A stretch of DNA of 64,000 nucleotides from Vreelandella populi (GCF_003989825.1 NZ_RZHE01000007.1:1-64000), one strand, 5' to 3'; counted from the stretch's first letter, positions 42,504-53,232 are shown. Program-made: numbers and translations. Notes: generated from the letters alone by a model not told the origin.

Positions 42504-43421
42504 GTGAATCTTGAAACAAAATGGCTTGAAGATTTTGTTGCGCTTGCAAATACACGCAGTTTTTCTGCATCCGCTCGCCAGCGTCATGTCACGCAACCGG
42601 CATTTAGCCGCCGTATCCGAGCGTTAGAACAAGCAGTGGGGGTAACACTTGTAGACCGCTCCACCACACCCGTAGGGCTTACCTCGGAAGGGCAGCTGTT
42701 TCTGGTTACCGCACGCAATCTGGTCGAGCAGCTCAATGAATCCTTGGGCCATTTACGCGGACTTTCCATTGCCAATGAGGCGCTTGATATTGTGGCTGCC
42801 CACTCGCTGGCACTAAGTTTTTTCCCCCCCTGGATATCGCGCTTACAAAAGGGGCTGGGTGAGCTGCCCACTCGACTGGTAGCCATGAACGTTGGTGAGG
42901 CTATTCATGTACTTCGCGAAGGCAATTGCGATCTCATGCTGGCCTATTACGACCCCTTTGCCACCATGCAGCTAGATGCCGAAGTGTTTCCCTCATTTTC
43001 GATAGGCAAAGTCAAGATGTTGCCGGTTTCACTCCCCAATGAAACGGGCAAGCCATGCTTTTCGCTGCAAAATGATACATCGATCCCTTATCTGGCCTAT
43101 ACCCAAGGTGCATTTTTAGGTCGCAGCGTACGTATGCTTCTTAAAAACGACCCATTACGGATGAAATTACGCACCGTTTATGAAACAGCCATGGCGGAAG
43201 GCTTGAAAGGCATGGTACTTCAGGGCATTGGGGCTGCATGGATCCCGGATTTTTGTATTCGAGAGGAGCTTAAAAGCGGGCGTCTGGTAAGAGCAGGAGA
43301 TGAAAGCTGGGATATACCGCTTGAAATCCGCCTTTACCGCTGCTCTTTGGTCCATAAACCCGGCGTTGAGAAGCTCTGGCGGCAAATGATGAAACTGCCG
43401 CGAGATTTTTTGCAAGCATGA
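42504..43421 (+). CDS. LysR-family regulator, HypT (YjiE)-like
   Basis: The 305-residue protein starts ETKWLEDFVALANTRSFSAS with HVTQPAFSRRIRALEQAVG, strongly similar to the HTH of E. coli HypT/YjiE, a hypochlorite-responsive LysR regulator activated by methionine oxidation. The effector domain contains several Met and Cys residues. GTG at 42504 is used after a GAGG motif. It lies 48 bases after cls, convergent with the NMN adenylyltransferase. Role as an oxidative-stress regulator is inferred from similarity. Confidence 0.85.
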   Translation: MNLETKWLEDFVALANTRSFSASARQRHVTQPAFSRRIRALEQAVGVTLVDRSTTPVGLTSEGQLFLVTARNLVEQLNESLGHLRGLSIANEALDIVAAHSLALSFFPPWISRLQKGLGELPTRLVAMNVGEAIHVLREGNCDLMLAYYDPFATMQLDAEVFPSFSIGKVKMLPVSLPNETGKPCFSLQNDTSIPYLAYTQGAFLGRSVRMLLKNDPLRMKLRTVYETAMAEGLKGMVLQGIGAAWIPDFCIREELKSGRLVRAGDESWDIPLEIRLYRCSLVHKPGVEKLWRQMMKLPRDFLQA

Positions 43422-43429
43422 TGGCGGGG

Positions 43430-44521
43430 CTAAGTACCAAAGTCGGCGGGCAAGCCCAGGAAGTTCTGAATAATAAAAAAATGATCTTCAAACAGACTGT
43501 CTGGCTCCAGATCTGCCAGTGCGACCCAACGTGCATGGTCGCCGCCTTTTGCCGGCTTCAGACGCGGCAGCTGCTGATCCGGTCGTAACGCAAAGTAAAA
43601 GGCTTCCGCGAGCGTCCGGCCCCGCCAACTGCGGTGGGGTTCGTCGAAAAGCCGCTGTCCGCGCAGTGAGCCTTTTAGCACCGGTTCAGGTACTTTTAGG
43701 CGCAACCGCTCTCTCAGTTCGCGCATGCACGCATCCAGCAAACGCTCATGAGGATTGATAAACCCGCCCGGAAGCGCGAATAGCCCTTTTCCTGGTGCCG
43801 CATTACGCTGCACCAAAAGCACGTGTCCTGACTGAACGACAACCGCATTTACGGTAACAAAAATCGGGGGATAGGGCGCCTGTGCCCAGGCATGGTGATA
43901 CTGCTCAAGCAATTTCTGCTCTTCAAGCAACTGGGAATAAGCATCACCCTGGCAAAAATCACTCACACTATCAACTACGCCTGGGGACAGGTCGTGGTAG
44001 GCCCCAGTACTCAAATACTCATCAGCCGAGCTGGTTGAACGAAACAGTCGCTCGCGGATCTGGCTGGCCGATATTCCCTCTACCAACGGCACGCTGACGG
44101 ACTCCCACTGGGGAAAAAGCGCCAGATAGTAGCTGGATTGGCCTCGACTTGCGCCAATCAATCCAATTCTTGGCAATCGTGAACAATTAGGTGCTGCTAG
44201 GTCGCGCACTTTACGCTGTACATCTCTTACCCATACGTCGTCGTTATACAGTGCATCAAGTAGCGGCGTTATTTCCAACCGCTGATTGTCATCATCATCA
44301 AACCCCGAGCGAATCATCGCTTGACGTTCTTCAAACCGCCAGGGGTTACGCAGTGAACGCGCCTGCCACGCCGAGCCAACCAGCACTATCACTTGCCGAG
44401 CCTGTTTAAGCGCCTCACGGATAACGGCTAAATGTCCTAGATGAGCAGGCTGAAAGCGTCCAATAAATACCAAACAGTCAAAGGTATAGGCAGGCATAGA
44501 GCAATTAGCATCAAAAGCCAT
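43430..44521 (-). CDS. Bifunctional NMN adenylyltransferase/Nudix protein
   Basis: The 363-residue protein has an N-terminal NMNAT domain (FIGRFQPAHLGHLAVI near 19; EGISASQIRERL near 154) and a C-terminal Nudix domain (about 215-350). The architecture matches NadM-Nudix proteins that make NAD+ from NMN and ATP and hydrolyse ADP-ribose-like compounds. The Nudix box GFINPHERLLDACMRELRER lacks the second Glu and the Gly of the REUxEExGU consensus (RELRERLRL), so the hydrolase part may be inactive or have changed specificity. AAGGAAG precedes ATG at 44521. Confidence 0.88.
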   Translation of the reverse strand: MAFDANCSMPAYTFDCLVFIGRFQPAHLGHLAVIREALKQARQVIVLVGSAWQARSLRNPWRFEERQAMIRSGFDDDDNQRLEITPLLDALYNDDVWVRDVQRKVRDLAAPNCSRLPRIGLIGASRGQSSYYLALFPQWESVSVPLVEGISASQIRERLFRSTSSADEYLSTGAYHDLSPGVVDSVSDFCQGDAYSQLLEEQKLLEQYHHAWAQAPYPPIFVTVNAVVVQSGHVLLVQRNAAPGKGLFALPGGFINPHERLLDACMRELRERLRLKVPEPVLKGSLRGQRLFDEPHRSWRGRTLAEAFYFALRPDQQLPRLKPAKGGDHARWVALADLEPDSLFEDHFFIIQNFLGLPADFGT

Positions 44522-44673
44522 GATACTTCCTTGGGCGTTTGGTTAATAAAAAACTATTATGAATAGCGAGGTTATAGCGTGCAATGTGATCCATACTGCG
44601 CACTGCGTCAGTATTCGGTATGCTGATAAGCTAGTGTATATAAAGAACCATTAAGTTACTCAAGGGAATGAAT

Positions 44674-45624
44674 ATGATTAAAAGCACCCTCATGTTTTGG
44701 TGGAAGGTGACAAAGGATGCAGTAGCGCTCTGGCTTGAGCGTAATGCATTTAGCTATGCAGGCTCGCTTGCCTTTTATACGTTGTTCTCACTGGCCCCCA
44801 CGATCATTATTGCAGTGACAGTAATTGGTGTTGTACTGGGTGAAGACGCCGCACAAGGACAAATTGTTGCTCAGTTACAAGGCTCGTTAGGCGTTGACGT
44901 AGCTTCTGCTATTGAAGGCGCTGTAGCTCAGTCGCGGATTGAAGAATCAGGTTTACTACCCACTTTGTTAGGTGTCGGTGCGCTCTTAGTCGGAGCCACA
45001 ACGGTCTTTGCACAAATGCAGTTTTCATTGAATACCATTTGGGGAGTGACCGCTAAACCCACCAGTAACAGTATGTTTATATTTATTAAGACCCGCCTGC
45101 TATCACTCACCGTTGTACTTTCTATTGGGTTTATTTTGCTGGTTTCTCTCGTGCTGGGCGTTGTATTGCGGGGCATGATCCAAGTGGCCAACGATATCAT
45201 TCCATTGGCAAACTATTTCACGACAACTCTGGAATCGCTTATTTCACTGGGTGTTGTAACCCTACTGTTTGCAACCATCTTCAAGGTGCTGCCAGACGTA
45301 GTACTGCGCTGGCAGGACGTATTTATCGGCGCTGTCGTCACCGCCATATTGTTTACAATCGGCCGCAACGTGATTGCGGTTTATCTAGCCTATACTGCGA
45401 CTGCATCGACGTACGGCGCAGCAGGGTCGGTCGTCATGGTATTGCTCTGGGTTTATTATTCATCCCTTATTTTGTTATTTGGTGCCGCATTTACGCGCTC
45501 TCTTCTATTGCGTCGAGGCAGAAAGCTTATTCCTCGAAATAGCGCCGTGCTGGTCAAACAGGAATTGCTGGAGACTGAGCCACGCGAACCCAAGCACCAT
45601 AAGCACCAAGATTCCGGTGAATAG
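44674..45624 (+). CDS. YihY/BrkB-family membrane protein
   Basis: The 316-residue protein has about six transmembrane helices and the family features: N-terminal LERNAFSYAGSLAFYTLFSL, LVGATTVFAQMQFSLNTIWG in the middle, and ASTYGAAGSVVMVLLWVYYS near the C-terminus. YihY/UPF0761 proteins were once called RNase BN by mistake; the function is unknown. ATG at 44674 is chosen because AAGGGA touches the alternative ATG at 44668 but lies six bases from this one. It is followed immediately by the acylphosphatase gene. Confidence 0.9.
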   Translation: MIKSTLMFWWKVTKDAVALWLERNAFSYAGSLAFYTLFSLAPTIIIAVTVIGVVLGEDAAQGQIVAQLQGSLGVDVASAIEGAVAQSRIEESGLLPTLLGVGALLVGATTVFAQMQFSLNTIWGVTAKPTSNSMFIFIKTRLLSLTVVLSIGFILLVSLVLGVVLRGMIQVANDIIPLANYFTTTLESLISLGVVTLLFATIFKVLPDVVLRWQDVFIGAVVTAILFTIGRNVIAVYLAYTATASTYGAAGSVVMVLLWVYYSSLILLFGAAFTRSLLLRRGRKLIPRNSAVLVKQELLETEPREPKHHKHQDSGE

Positions 45625-45626
45625 TG

Positions 45627-45902
45627 ATGAAAAGTTGTTGCCTGCGTGCATTCGTGACTGGAAAAGTACAGGGCGTGAATTATCGCCGTACCGTCCAGAA
45701 ACAGGCTTTGCAAGCCAATATAACTGGCTATGCCAAAAATCTTGCTGATGGGCGGGTTGAAGTGCTGATGTGCGGCGATTGCAAGAAGGTTAAAACACTA
45801 AGCGAATGGCTATGGCAGGGACCCGCGGATGCGCGGGTCACCCATGTTGAATGTGAAGTACTAACCCTGTGCCATACGCCTGATAACTTTTCTACACAGT
45901 AG
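45627..45902 (+). CDS. Acylphosphatase
   Basis: The 91-residue protein has the acylphosphatase loop FVTGKVQGVNYRR with the catalytic Arg (GKVQGV-x-[YF]-R) and the catalytic Asn in ITGYAKNLADGRVEV. It hydrolyses acyl phosphates such as carbamoyl phosphate. Start ATG at 45627 is two bases after the TAG of the YihY gene, so translation is probably coupled. The 3' end overlaps the convergent dehydrogenase gene by 11 bases. Confidence 0.93.
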   Translation: MKSCCLRAFVTGKVQGVNYRRTVQKQALQANITGYAKNLADGRVEVLMCGDCKKVKTLSEWLWQGPADARVTHVECEVLTLCHTPDNFSTQ

Positions 45903-46845
45903 TTGCGATCTGTTTTTTCCACCCAGCAATATTATTGGCAGTTAGCGCGACAATATTTTGGCGCGCTTCCGGCGTTATCCAGGCGTTGTGTGGCGTCACG
46001 ATAAGATTAAGCGGCTCTGACAAGGCATCAAGTAACGGGTGACCATCACGAGGAGGTTCTGCGGGCAGTACATCAACTGCCAAGCCGCCGATAGTGCCTT
46101 GGCGTAGCGCCTCAAGGGCTGCTGTTTCATCGATAATGCCACCGCGAGCACAATTGACTACTAAAAGCGATGATTTAGCAGCCGCTAAACGTTGGCGATT
46201 AATAAGATGCTGAGTATCAGCATTTAACGGGCAGTGCAGACTGATAATATCGGCCTCGGGCAACAAATCATCTAATGAGGGGCGTGAATCCTTGGCCTCA
46301 TTGCCGGGGCGGGCCGCAAACGTGACCTGCATACCAAATGCCTCTGCCAAGCGGGCCACTTCAGTGCCTAGCTCACCTTGGCCAACCATCACCAACCGCT
46401 TGCCGGCCAGCTGTAGCGTCGGGTGGTCCTGTAGGCAGAAGAAGTCGCTACGCTGCCAGGCGCCGTTTGCCACTTCACGCTGATACAGAGGCAGCCGGTT
46501 TGCTAATGTCAGCATCAGCATTAACGTATGCTGGGAAACGCTTGCAGTGCCATAGGCCGTTACGTTTTTAACGCTAATGTTAAGTGCCTTGGCAGCTTCA
46601 AGGTCAATATTGTTAAGACCTGTCGCCATTACGCATATCAGGCGAAGCGAGGGCAGCTGTTGCAGCGTTTCTGCGTCGAGTACGACCTTGTTAACCAGGG
46701 CAATGTCAGCGTTGGCCAGGCGTTCTATGGCTTGATGGGTAGAGCTTTGGTCGAACACATCAAACTGGGTAACTACATCGCGAATTGCGCTTAAATCGAT
46801 CTGGGGGCCGAGGCTTTTGGCATCTAACATCACTGCATGAGGCAT
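45892..46845 (-). CDS. D-2-hydroxyacid dehydrogenase (glycerate/hydroxypyruvate reductase type)
   Basis: The 317-residue protein has the D-hydroxyacid dehydrogenase fold: NAD site VMVGQGELGTEVARLAEAFG (near 150), catalytic Arg in LVVNCARGGIIDE, Glu in VLPAEPPRDGHPLL, and His in LIVTPHNAW. It most resembles HprA-type glycerate dehydrogenases, which reduce hydroxypyruvate or glyoxylate. ATG at 46845 follows GGAGAG; the frame extends upstream to 46929 without support. It is divergent from the FmdB gene. Confidence 0.88.
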   Translation of the reverse strand: MPHAVMLDAKSLGPQIDLSAIRDVVTQFDVFDQSSTHQAIERLANADIALVNKVVLDAETLQQLPSLRLICVMATGLNNIDLEAAKALNISVKNVTAYGTASVSQHTLMLMLTLANRLPLYQREVANGAWQRSDFFCLQDHPTLQLAGKRLVMVGQGELGTEVARLAEAFGMQVTFAARPGNEAKDSRPSLDDLLPEADIISLHCPLNADTQHLINRQRLAAAKSSLLVVNCARGGIIDETAALEALRQGTIGGLAVDVLPAEPPRDGHPLLDALSEPLNLIVTPHNAWITPEARQNIVALTANNIAGWKKQIATTV

Positions 46846-47031
46846 TTTGTTCTCTCCAATGACTGCCGAGGAGCAGTTAGCCTTGCTCGGCAGGGGGCAC
46901 AAAAGGGTATAATATTGCCGCTTGATCAACCGCAGCCTTGGATTTTATCTCGGCAGGCCACATATTCGCAGCTGGCTGCGTTTATATACGCCAATATCCT
47001 GTCGTCGTTGAGCTTTTCAGGAGTTATCAAC

Positions 47032-47304
47032 ATGCCTATCTATGAATATGAGTGCAAGGCCTGCGGCCATCGCATGGAAAAATTGCAGAAAATCAGTGCG
47101 GACCCGCTAAAAGAGTGTCCGGCATGCAACCAGAATGATTTGGAGCGGCTAGTATCCGCAGCCGGCTTCCGCCTTGCAGGCGGTGGTTGGTATGAAACCG
47201 ATTTTAAAACGGGAAGTAAGAAAAACCTGGCAGCTGATGCAAAGGGAACGTCTTCCAGCGCCAAAAGCGACACTACTTCCAAGTCAAAAGGCGCCGCAGC
47301 CTAA
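47032..47304 (+). CDS. FmdB-family zinc ribbon protein
   Basis: The 90-residue protein has MPIYEYECKACGHRMEK with two CxxC knuckles (CKAC and CPAC) forming a zinc ribbon, then an SAAGFRLAGGGWYETDF segment typical of the family, and a low-complexity Ser/Lys/Ala tail. The family is thought to be regulatory and often sits next to aspS, as here (66 bases upstream). CAGGAG precedes ATG at 47032. Confidence 0.9.
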   Translation: MPIYEYECKACGHRMEKLQKISADPLKECPACNQNDLERLVSAAGFRLAGGGWYETDFKTGSKKNLAADAKGTSSSAKSDTTSKSKGAAA

Positions 47305-47370
47305 GTTGCGGTTGTCTGAGCCTAATGGCTCGTGACACCTTATTTGCCACGTAACAGAACAGGATTTGAC

Positions 47371-49152
47371 ATGCGCAGCCATTATTGCGGCCAGCTAAAC
47401 GAGACATTGGTAGATCAAACGGTCACCGTTTGTGGATGGGTACATCGTCGTCGCGATCACGGTGGGGTAATTTTCCTTGATATGCGTGACCGCGATGGTA
47501 TCGCTCAGTTTGTGGTAGACCCGGATACCGCCGATGCGTTTGCTAATGCCGACCGCGCTCGCGGTGAGTATGTTCTGCGTATTACCGGCCGTGTAAGATT
47601 GCGTCCTGAGGGCACCCAGAACTCCAACATGCCGACTGGTATGATTGAGGTACTGGCGAAAGAGGTGGAAGTGCTTAACACAGCGGCGACGCCGCCGTTC
47701 CAGCTTGATGAGCATGGCAAGGTAGGCGAAGAAGTACGCTTAAAGCACCGCTATATTGACCTGCGTCGCCCTGACATGATTGAGAAGCTGCGCCTGCGCT
47801 CACGTATTTCTCACAACGTTCGCGCGTTTTTGGAAAACCAGGGTTTCCTGGATATTGAAACACCTATTCTTACCCGGGCCACCCCGGAAGGCGCCCGTGA
47901 CTACCTGGTGCCTAGCCGTACTCATACCGGCAGTTTCTTTGCACTGCCGCAGTCACCACAGCTTTTCAAGCAGCTGTTAATGGTGGCGGGTTTCGATCGT
48001 TACTATCAAATTGCCAAATGCTTCCGTGACGAAGACCTGCGCGCTGACCGTCAGCCTGAGTTTACTCAGATTGATATCGAAGCCTCTTTCGTGGAAGAAG
48101 ACGACATCATGGGTATTACAGAAGCCATGATTCGTCAGCTTTTCCAGGAAGTGCTGAGCGTTGAGCTGCCCGAATTTCCGCGCATGACCTGGCAAGAAGC
48201 CATGGATCGCTTTGGTTCAGATAAGCCGGATCTGCGCATTCCACTTGAACTGACCGATGTTGATGACCTGATGCAACAGGTCGATTTTAAAGTCTTCTCT
48301 GGCCCCGCCAGCGCTGAAGATGGCCGCGTTGCTGCCCTTAAAGTACCGGGCGGCGCCAAGCTTTCGCGCAAGGAAATCGACGAATACACCAAATTCGTGG
48401 GTATCTACGGTGCGAAGGGACTGGCCTGGATCAAGGTCAACGAACGTGCCAAAGGGCTCGAAGGGCTTCAATCGCCTATCGTTAAGTTCATGGAAAACAT
48501 CGTTGAAGAGCTTCTTGACCGTCTGGGTGCGGAAGATGGCGATATCATCTTCTTCGGTGCCGATAAAACACGCATTGTCAATGAAGCTATTGGCGCGCTA
48601 CGCGTTAAGCTGGGCGCAGATCTGGATCTGTACACCCAAGCCTGGGCACCGCTATGGGTTGTCGACTTCCCGATGTTCGAAGCCGATGATAACGGTCGCT
48701 TGAGTCCGCTGCACCACCCGTTTACAGCACCGTCCTGCACGCCGGAAGAGCTCAAAGCCGATCCAGCGAAGGCGCTTTCACGCGCTTACGACATGGTGCT
48801 TAACGGCACTGAGCTTGGCGGCGGTTCCATCCGTATCCATAATCAGAACATGCAGAGCACCGTGTTTGAGATTCTGGGCATCGGTGAAGAAGAAGCGCAA
48901 GAAAAATTCGGCTTCCTGCTGGATGCGCTTCAGTACGGCGCACCGCCCCATGGTGGCCTGGCATTCGGTCTGGATCGTCTTGTCATGCTGATGGTTGGTG
49001 CCAAGACCATCCGTGAAGTTATCGCTTTTCCGAAAACCCAGAGCGCGGCCTGCTTGATGACCGACGCGCCGGGTGAAGTCAGCCCAGAACAGCTGAAAGA
49101 TCTGAATATTCGCTTACGCCAGAAAGTGAAGCCTGAAGCGGCAACCGAGTAA
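47371..49152 (+). CDS. aspS: Aspartyl-tRNA synthetase
   Basis: The 593-residue class II synthetase has the OB-fold anticodon domain ([20 protein letters not shown]), motif 2 [18 protein letters not shown] (near 217), the bacterial GAD insertion (about 280-420) and motif 3 [13 protein letters not shown] (near 530). It charges tRNA-Asp. ATG at 47371 matches the family N-terminus [12 protein letters not shown] strong terminator at 49211 separates it from ruvC, and the yebC gene often found between them is absent here. Confidence 0.97.
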   Translation: MRSHYCGQLNETLVDQTVTVCGWVHRRRDHGGVIFLDMRDRDGIAQFVVDPDTADAFANADRARGEYVLRITGRVRLRPEGTQNSNMPTGMIEVLAKEVEVLNTAATPPFQLDEHGKVGEEVRLKHRYIDLRRPDMIEKLRLRSRISHNVRAFLENQGFLDIETPILTRATPEGARDYLVPSRTHTGSFFALPQSPQLFKQLLMVAGFDRYYQIAKCFRDEDLRADRQPEFTQIDIEASFVEEDDIMGITEAMIRQLFQEVLSVELPEFPRMTWQEAMDRFGSDKPDLRIPLELTDVDDLMQQVDFKVFSGPASAEDGRVAALKVPGGAKLSRKEIDEYTKFVGIYGAKGLAWIKVNERAKGLEGLQSPIVKFMENIVEELLDRLGAEDGDIIFFGADKTRIVNEAIGALRVKLGADLDLYTQAWAPLWVVDFPMFEADDNGRLSPLHHPFTAPSCTPEELKADPAKALSRAYDMVLNGTELGGGSIRIHNQNMQSTVFEILGIGEEEAQEKFGFLLDALQYGAPPHGGLAFGLDRLVMLMVGAKTIREVIAFPKTQSAACLMTDAPGEVSPEQLKDLNIRLRQKVKPEAATE

Positions 49153-49210
49153 CACGTCGGCGACTGATCAGATAGCCTCAACGTTCATGGTTGTCTGGTC
49201 CTCAATCGCT

Positions 49211-49242
49211 AAAACACCGACGCCCCGGCGTCGGTGTTTTTG
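49211..49242 (+). terminator. Rho-independent terminator of aspS
   Basis: AAAACACCGACGCC-CC-GGCGTCGGTGTTTTT, a 14-bp stem with a T-run. Confidence 0.92.
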
Positions 49243-49266
49243 TTTAAAGAAGAGAGCATAAGTGTC

Positions 49267-49818
49267 ATGGATGGAGCACAACCCGGATTACCGGTTCGAA
49301 TTCTCGGGATAGACCCAGGTTCACGTATTACCGGTTACGGTGTTATTGACCTGAAAGTGGGCAAACCAAGTTATGTTGCCAGCGGCTGTATCCGTACATC
49401 AGATGGCCCACTTGAGCAGCGTTTGGCGCAAATATATGCCGGGTTAAGTGAAGTTGTTGGATTGTATTCGCCCACTGACACAGCCATTGAGCGAGTTTTC
49501 GTGTCGAAAAATGTCGACTCGGCACTCAAGCTAGGCCAGGCGCGGGGAGCAGCACTGGTATGCATGGCAAACCATGGGCTGAGCGTTGCCGAATATGCGG
49601 CGCGACGTATCAAGGAAGCGGTTACCGGCCAGGGCGGGGCTGATAAACTACAGGTACAGCATATGGTTACGACGCTGTTAAAACTTTCTGCCACGCCCCA
49701 GGCAGATGCAGCCGATGCCCTGGCCATTGCGCTTACCCATGCTTATTCACGTAACGGCTTACCTACCACTTCCAGTGGGCGCAGTCGGCGGGCTTCCACC
49801 GGACGTTGGCGACTGTAA
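49267..49818 (+). CDS. ruvC: Holliday junction resolvase RuvC
   Basis: The 183-residue nuclease cuts Holliday junctions symmetrically. [15 protein letters not shown] holds the first catalytic Asp, [10 protein letters not shown] the Glu, and [17 protein letters not shown] the C-terminal Asp pair. ATG at 49267 starts close to the family N-terminus. It leads a ruvC-ruvA-ruvB cluster with 68 and 78 bases between genes. Confidence 0.95.
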   Translation: MDGAQPGLPVRILGIDPGSRITGYGVIDLKVGKPSYVASGCIRTSDGPLEQRLAQIYAGLSEVVGLYSPTDTAIERVFVSKNVDSALKLGQARGAALVCMANHGLSVAEYAARRIKEAVTGQGGADKLQVQHMVTTLLKLSATPQADAADALAIALTHAYSRNGLPTTSSGRSRRASTGRWRL

Positions 49819-49886
49819 CCACTACTGGTCACATGTACAGAGTAGCATTATAGTAAACGCCTGTTTTTACTATCGAGAGCGTATTT

Positions 49887-50492
49887 ATGATTGGACGTCT
49901 AAGTGGCTATCTGCTGGAAAAACAACCGCCCTGGATTGTCATTGATGTTCATGGTGTGGGTTACGAGCTTGAGACTTCAATGAATACGTTGGTATCGCTA
50001 CCTGCCTTGGGTGAAAGCACGTCACTGTATACTCACTTGACCATTCGCGACGACGCCCATCTGCTCTACGGGTTTGCCCGTGAGCATGAGCGCGCACTGT
50101 TCCGAGCGCTTATCAAGGTCAATGGCGTTGGCCCAAAATTGGCACTTGCGATCCTTTCAGGCATGGACGAAGACGCCTTTATGCGTTGTGTCCGTGACGA
50201 CGACAGCAAGGCACTTACCAAGCTGCCGGGCGTGGGTAAAAAAACCGCTGAGCGGCTTATTATTGAAATGCGCGACCGTTTCCCTGAGTGGGAAAATGGC
50301 TCTTACGCGCCTCTTCCCCTGGAAGCAGCCAATGGCCAACCTGTCCGCAATAGTCTGGCTGATGCGGAATCCGCACTGGTAAGCCTGGGCTACAAACTGA
50401 CTGAAGCCAGCAAAATGTTGGCAGACCTTGATCCTCAGCAACCAACCGAAGCCTTGATCAAGGCAGCGCTGACACGCCGCATGAACGGTTGA
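49887..50492 (+). CDS. ruvA: Holliday junction branch-migration protein RuvA
   Basis: The 201-residue protein has the N-terminal OB fold (MIGRLSGYLLEKQPPWIVID), two helix-hairpin-helix motifs (IKVNGVGPKLALAIL and LTKLPGVGKKTAERLI) that bind the junction, and a C-terminal domain that contacts RuvB. It tetramerises on the four-way junction. The length is typical. Confidence 0.96.
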   Translation: MIGRLSGYLLEKQPPWIVIDVHGVGYELETSMNTLVSLPALGESTSLYTHLTIRDDAHLLYGFAREHERALFRALIKVNGVGPKLALAILSGMDEDAFMRCVRDDDSKALTKLPGVGKKTAERLIIEMRDRFPEWENGSYAPLPLEAANGQPVRNSLADAESALVSLGYKLTEASKMLADLDPQQPTEALIKAALTRRMNG

Positions 50493-50570
50493 TTATGGCG
50501 TGATCTTGGTCACACAAGTACTGCTTATGCATACGTCAGGTAGACCGCCGGATATTCAAGAAGAGCCCCT

Positions 50571-51608
50571 ATGTTAGAACATGATCGATTGATAACTGCC
50601 GAACCAGAGCAAGGAGAAGGGCGCATTGACCATGCCATTCGTCCTAAGCGACTGGATGACTATATCGGCCAGCCGCGGGTCCGCGAGCAGCTGGAGATAT
50701 TTATCGGCGCGGCCCGACTCCGCGAGGAAAGCCTTGATCATACCCTTGTGTTTGGCCCCCCGGGGCTGGGTAAAACGACGCTGGCTAATATCATAGCTAC
50801 CGAGATGGGCGTTGGACTCAAATCAACCTCGGGGCCGGTACTGGAGCGCGCAGGTGATCTGGCGGCCATGCTGACCAATCTTGAACCTGGCGACGTGCTG
50901 TTTATTGATGAAATACACCGGCTATCGCCGGCAGTTGAAGAAGTCCTCTATCCCGCGATGGAGGATTTTCAGCTCGACATCATGATCGGTGAAGGGCCGG
51001 CTGCCCGATCAATCAAATTGGACCTGCCTCGTTTCACCCTGGTCGGGGCGACAACGCGGGCCGGGCTTTTAACCTCTCCGCTGCGTGACCGCTTCGGCAT
51101 TGTTCAGCGCCTTGAATTTTACAGCCTTGAAGAGCTAACCGAAATCGTCACCCGCTCGGCACGCCTGCTGGGTGTGGAAACCAGCCATGAGGGCGCTATT
51201 GAAGTGGCCCGTCGTTCGCGCGGTACGCCACGTATCGCCAACCGCCTGTTACGCCGCGTGCGCGACTATGCGGAAATGAAAGGTAACGGCACGGTAGACG
51301 TTGATCTGGCAGACGCGGCGCTGAACATGCTCAATGTGGACCACTACGGGTTGGACCATATGGACCGGCGCCTGCTGCTGGCGATGATTGACAAGTTCGA
51401 GGGCGGCCCGGTGGGGGTGGATTCGCTCTCCGCCGCCATTGGGGAGGAGCGTAATACGATTGAGGACGTTATTGAGCCGTACCTCATTCAGCAGGGTTTG
51501 ATGATGCGTACACCTAGAGGCCGCACGGTAACGCGCCAGGCCTGGCTGCATTTCAATCGTGTTCCCAATGAGCACTCGGTCGATATGGAAGGAGAGCGTC
51601 GACCATGA
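50571..51608 (+). CDS. ruvB: Holliday junction helicase RuvB
   Basis: The 345-residue AAA+ motor drives branch migration with RuvA. Walker A is [12 protein letters not shown] (near 63), Walker [10 protein letters not shown] (near 114), sensor 1 LVGATTRAG (near 160), and the C-terminal winged helix contains [18 protein letters not shown]. Its stop overlaps the start of ybgC (ATGA), linking recombination genes to the Tol operon. Confidence 0.97.
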   Translation: MLEHDRLITAEPEQGEGRIDHAIRPKRLDDYIGQPRVREQLEIFIGAARLREESLDHTLVFGPPGLGKTTLANIIATEMGVGLKSTSGPVLERAGDLAAMLTNLEPGDVLFIDEIHRLSPAVEEVLYPAMEDFQLDIMIGEGPAARSIKLDLPRFTLVGATTRAGLLTSPLRDRFGIVQRLEFYSLEELTEIVTRSARLLGVETSHEGAIEVARRSRGTPRIANRLLRRVRDYAEMKGNGTVDVDLADAALNMLNVDHYGLDHMDRRLLLAMIDKFEGGPVGVDSLSAAIGEERNTIEDVIEPYLIQQGLMMRTPRGRTVTRQAWLHFNRVPNEHSVDMEGERRP

Positions 51609-52018
51609 GTGCTTTGTCCACGAGTACTTCGTTCTCGATGCCCATACGTGTTTATATGGAAGATACTGACGCGGGTGGTATTGTCTACTACGTTAACTAC
51701 CTGAAGTTTATGGAACGGGCGCGCAGTGAATGGCTACGTGCCCAAGGTCTTGATCAGCAAACGTTGCTAGACGAAGGCACGCAGCTAGTGGTATATCGCT
51801 TAGCCTGTCACTATGCAAAACCAGCACGCCTGGATGAGGCTTTGGAAGTTACCGCAAGCATTACTGACGTAGGCCGTTGCCGTGTAACGTTTGAACAGCG
51901 TGTGCAACGTGGCAAGGAACTCCTTTGCAGCGCGACGGTCGAGATTGCCTGCCTGGATGCGAAGCGCCTTCGGCCTAAAGCCTGGCCTGCAAGCTTTAAG
52001 GCAGGACTGCATACTTAA
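51605..52018 (+). CDS. ybgC: Tol-Pal-associated acyl-CoA thioesterase YbgC
   Basis: The 137-residue hot-dog protein has the 4HBT active-site segment [19 protein letters not shown] (catalytic Asp near residue 21) and [11 protein letters not shown]. YbgC hydrolyses short acyl-CoA or ACP thioesters and is regularly the first gene of the tol-pal operon. The start overlaps the ruvB stop by four bases. Confidence 0.95.
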   Translation: MSALSTSTSFSMPIRVYMEDTDAGGIVYYVNYLKFMERARSEWLRAQGLDQQTLLDEGTQLVVYRLACHYAKPARLDEALEVTASITDVGRCRVTFEQRVQRGKELLCSATVEIACLDAKRLRPKAWPASFKAGLHT

Positions 52019-52090
52019 CGACGGTTTAGTAACCTTAAAACCACCACTTTGTCGGTAATGACCGACGTAAATAGATTGATGAGGGCACCT

Positions 52091-52786
52091 GTGAACGATA
52101 ACACCATGTCCATCCCACACCTGATAATGAATGCCAGCGTCGTTGTACAGCTGGTGATGCTGTTGCTGATGGTGGGGTCAATTCTCTCTTGGGTGGTGAT
52201 CTTTCAGCGCAGCATTGCGCTGCGCCGTGCCAAACAGGAATACAACCAATTCGAAGAGTCGTTTTGGTCGGGCGTAGATTTAAACGAACTTTATCGGGAA
52301 ATCCCTGCTGATGATCCACGCCACGGCGCCGAGCATATGTTTCAGTCCGGCTTCCGTGAGTTCAACCGCTTGATGCCCAAAACCCGCAATGCCGATACGG
52401 TGCTGGAAGGCGTACAGCGCAGCATGCGTGTGGCCTGGTCTCGCGAGGAAGACCGCTTGACTCAGCACTTGGTGTTTTTGGCGACCGTTGCCTCAGCCAG
52501 CCCTTACATCGGACTGTTTGGCACCGTATGGGGCATCATGGGTTCTTTCCAATCACTTTCCATGACCCAGCAGGCAACCCTGGCAACCGTTGCCCCCTGG
52601 ATTGCCGAAGCGCTGATTGCCACCGCGATGGGCCTTTTTGCAGCTATTCCAGCCGTTATCTTCTATAACCGTCTTTCCAACAGTGCATCTCGCTTACTCG
52701 GTAAATACGAGGATTTCGCCGAAGAGTTTCATGCGATCCTGCACCGCAATCTGCAAGGTCGTGACGGCAAGCCTAGTGCCAGTTAA
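52091..52786 (+). CDS. tolQ: Tol-Pal system protein TolQ
   Basis: The 231-residue inner-membrane protein has an N-terminal helix ([19 protein letters not shown]) and a two-helix C-terminal part ([40 protein letters not shown]) of the MotA/TolQ/ExbB family. With TolR it uses the proton gradient to energise TolA. GTG at 52091 is preferred because GAGGG stands six bases upstream and the length then matches E. coli TolQ; an in-frame ATG at 52049 would add a tail. Confidence 0.95.
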   Translation: MNDNTMSIPHLIMNASVVVQLVMLLLMVGSILSWVVIFQRSIALRRAKQEYNQFEESFWSGVDLNELYREIPADDPRHGAEHMFQSGFREFNRLMPKTRNADTVLEGVQRSMRVAWSREEDRLTQHLVFLATVASASPYIGLFGTVWGIMGSFQSLSMTQQATLATVAPWIAEALIATAMGLFAAIPAVIFYNRLSNSASRLLGKYEDFAEEFHAILHRNLQGRDGKPSAS

Positions 52787-52797
52787 GGGAGTTCGTC

Positions 52798-53232
52798 ATG
52801 CAAGGTCCATTTAATCGCAGCGGCAAAAGTAAGCCGATGGGGGAGATTAACGTCGTCCCCTTTATCGATGTCATGTTGGTGTTGCTGGTCATTTTCATGA
52901 TCACTGCCCCCATGCTGACGCAAGGTGTCCAGGTTGACTTGCCTCAAGTGTCATCTGAGCCGATCGACACTCAGGATAGTGACCCGATCATTATTTCGGT
53001 TGATCGTGAGGGCGGCTACTTCATTACGCTGGGCGAAGATTCTACATCGGTATCACTTGATCAGATGTCGGAGCGTGTTACGGCCATCTTGCAGCGCCGC
53101 CCGGGTACGCCGGTAATGGTGCGCGGTGACCGCAACGTGCAGTATGGTCAGATTGTCTTGCTGATGAGCACACTCCAGCGCTCCGGCGTTGCCAATGTCG
53201 GCCTGCTTTCAGAGCCGCCGCAAGATGGCTAA
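52798..53232 (+). CDS. tolR: Tol-Pal system protein TolR
   Basis: The 144-residue protein has one N-terminal helix with the proton-path Asp in [20 protein letters not shown] (near residue 20) and a periplasmic domain ([36 protein letters not shown]). GGGAG precedes ATG at 52798. Its end overlaps the chosen tolA start by eight bases. Confidence 0.96.
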   Translation: MQGPFNRSGKSKPMGEINVVPFIDVMLVLLVIFMITAPMLTQGVQVDLPQVSSEPIDTQDSDPIIISVDREGGYFITLGEDSTSVSLDQMSERVTAILQRRPGTPVMVRGDRNVQYGQIVLLMSTLQRSGVANVGLLSEPPQDG

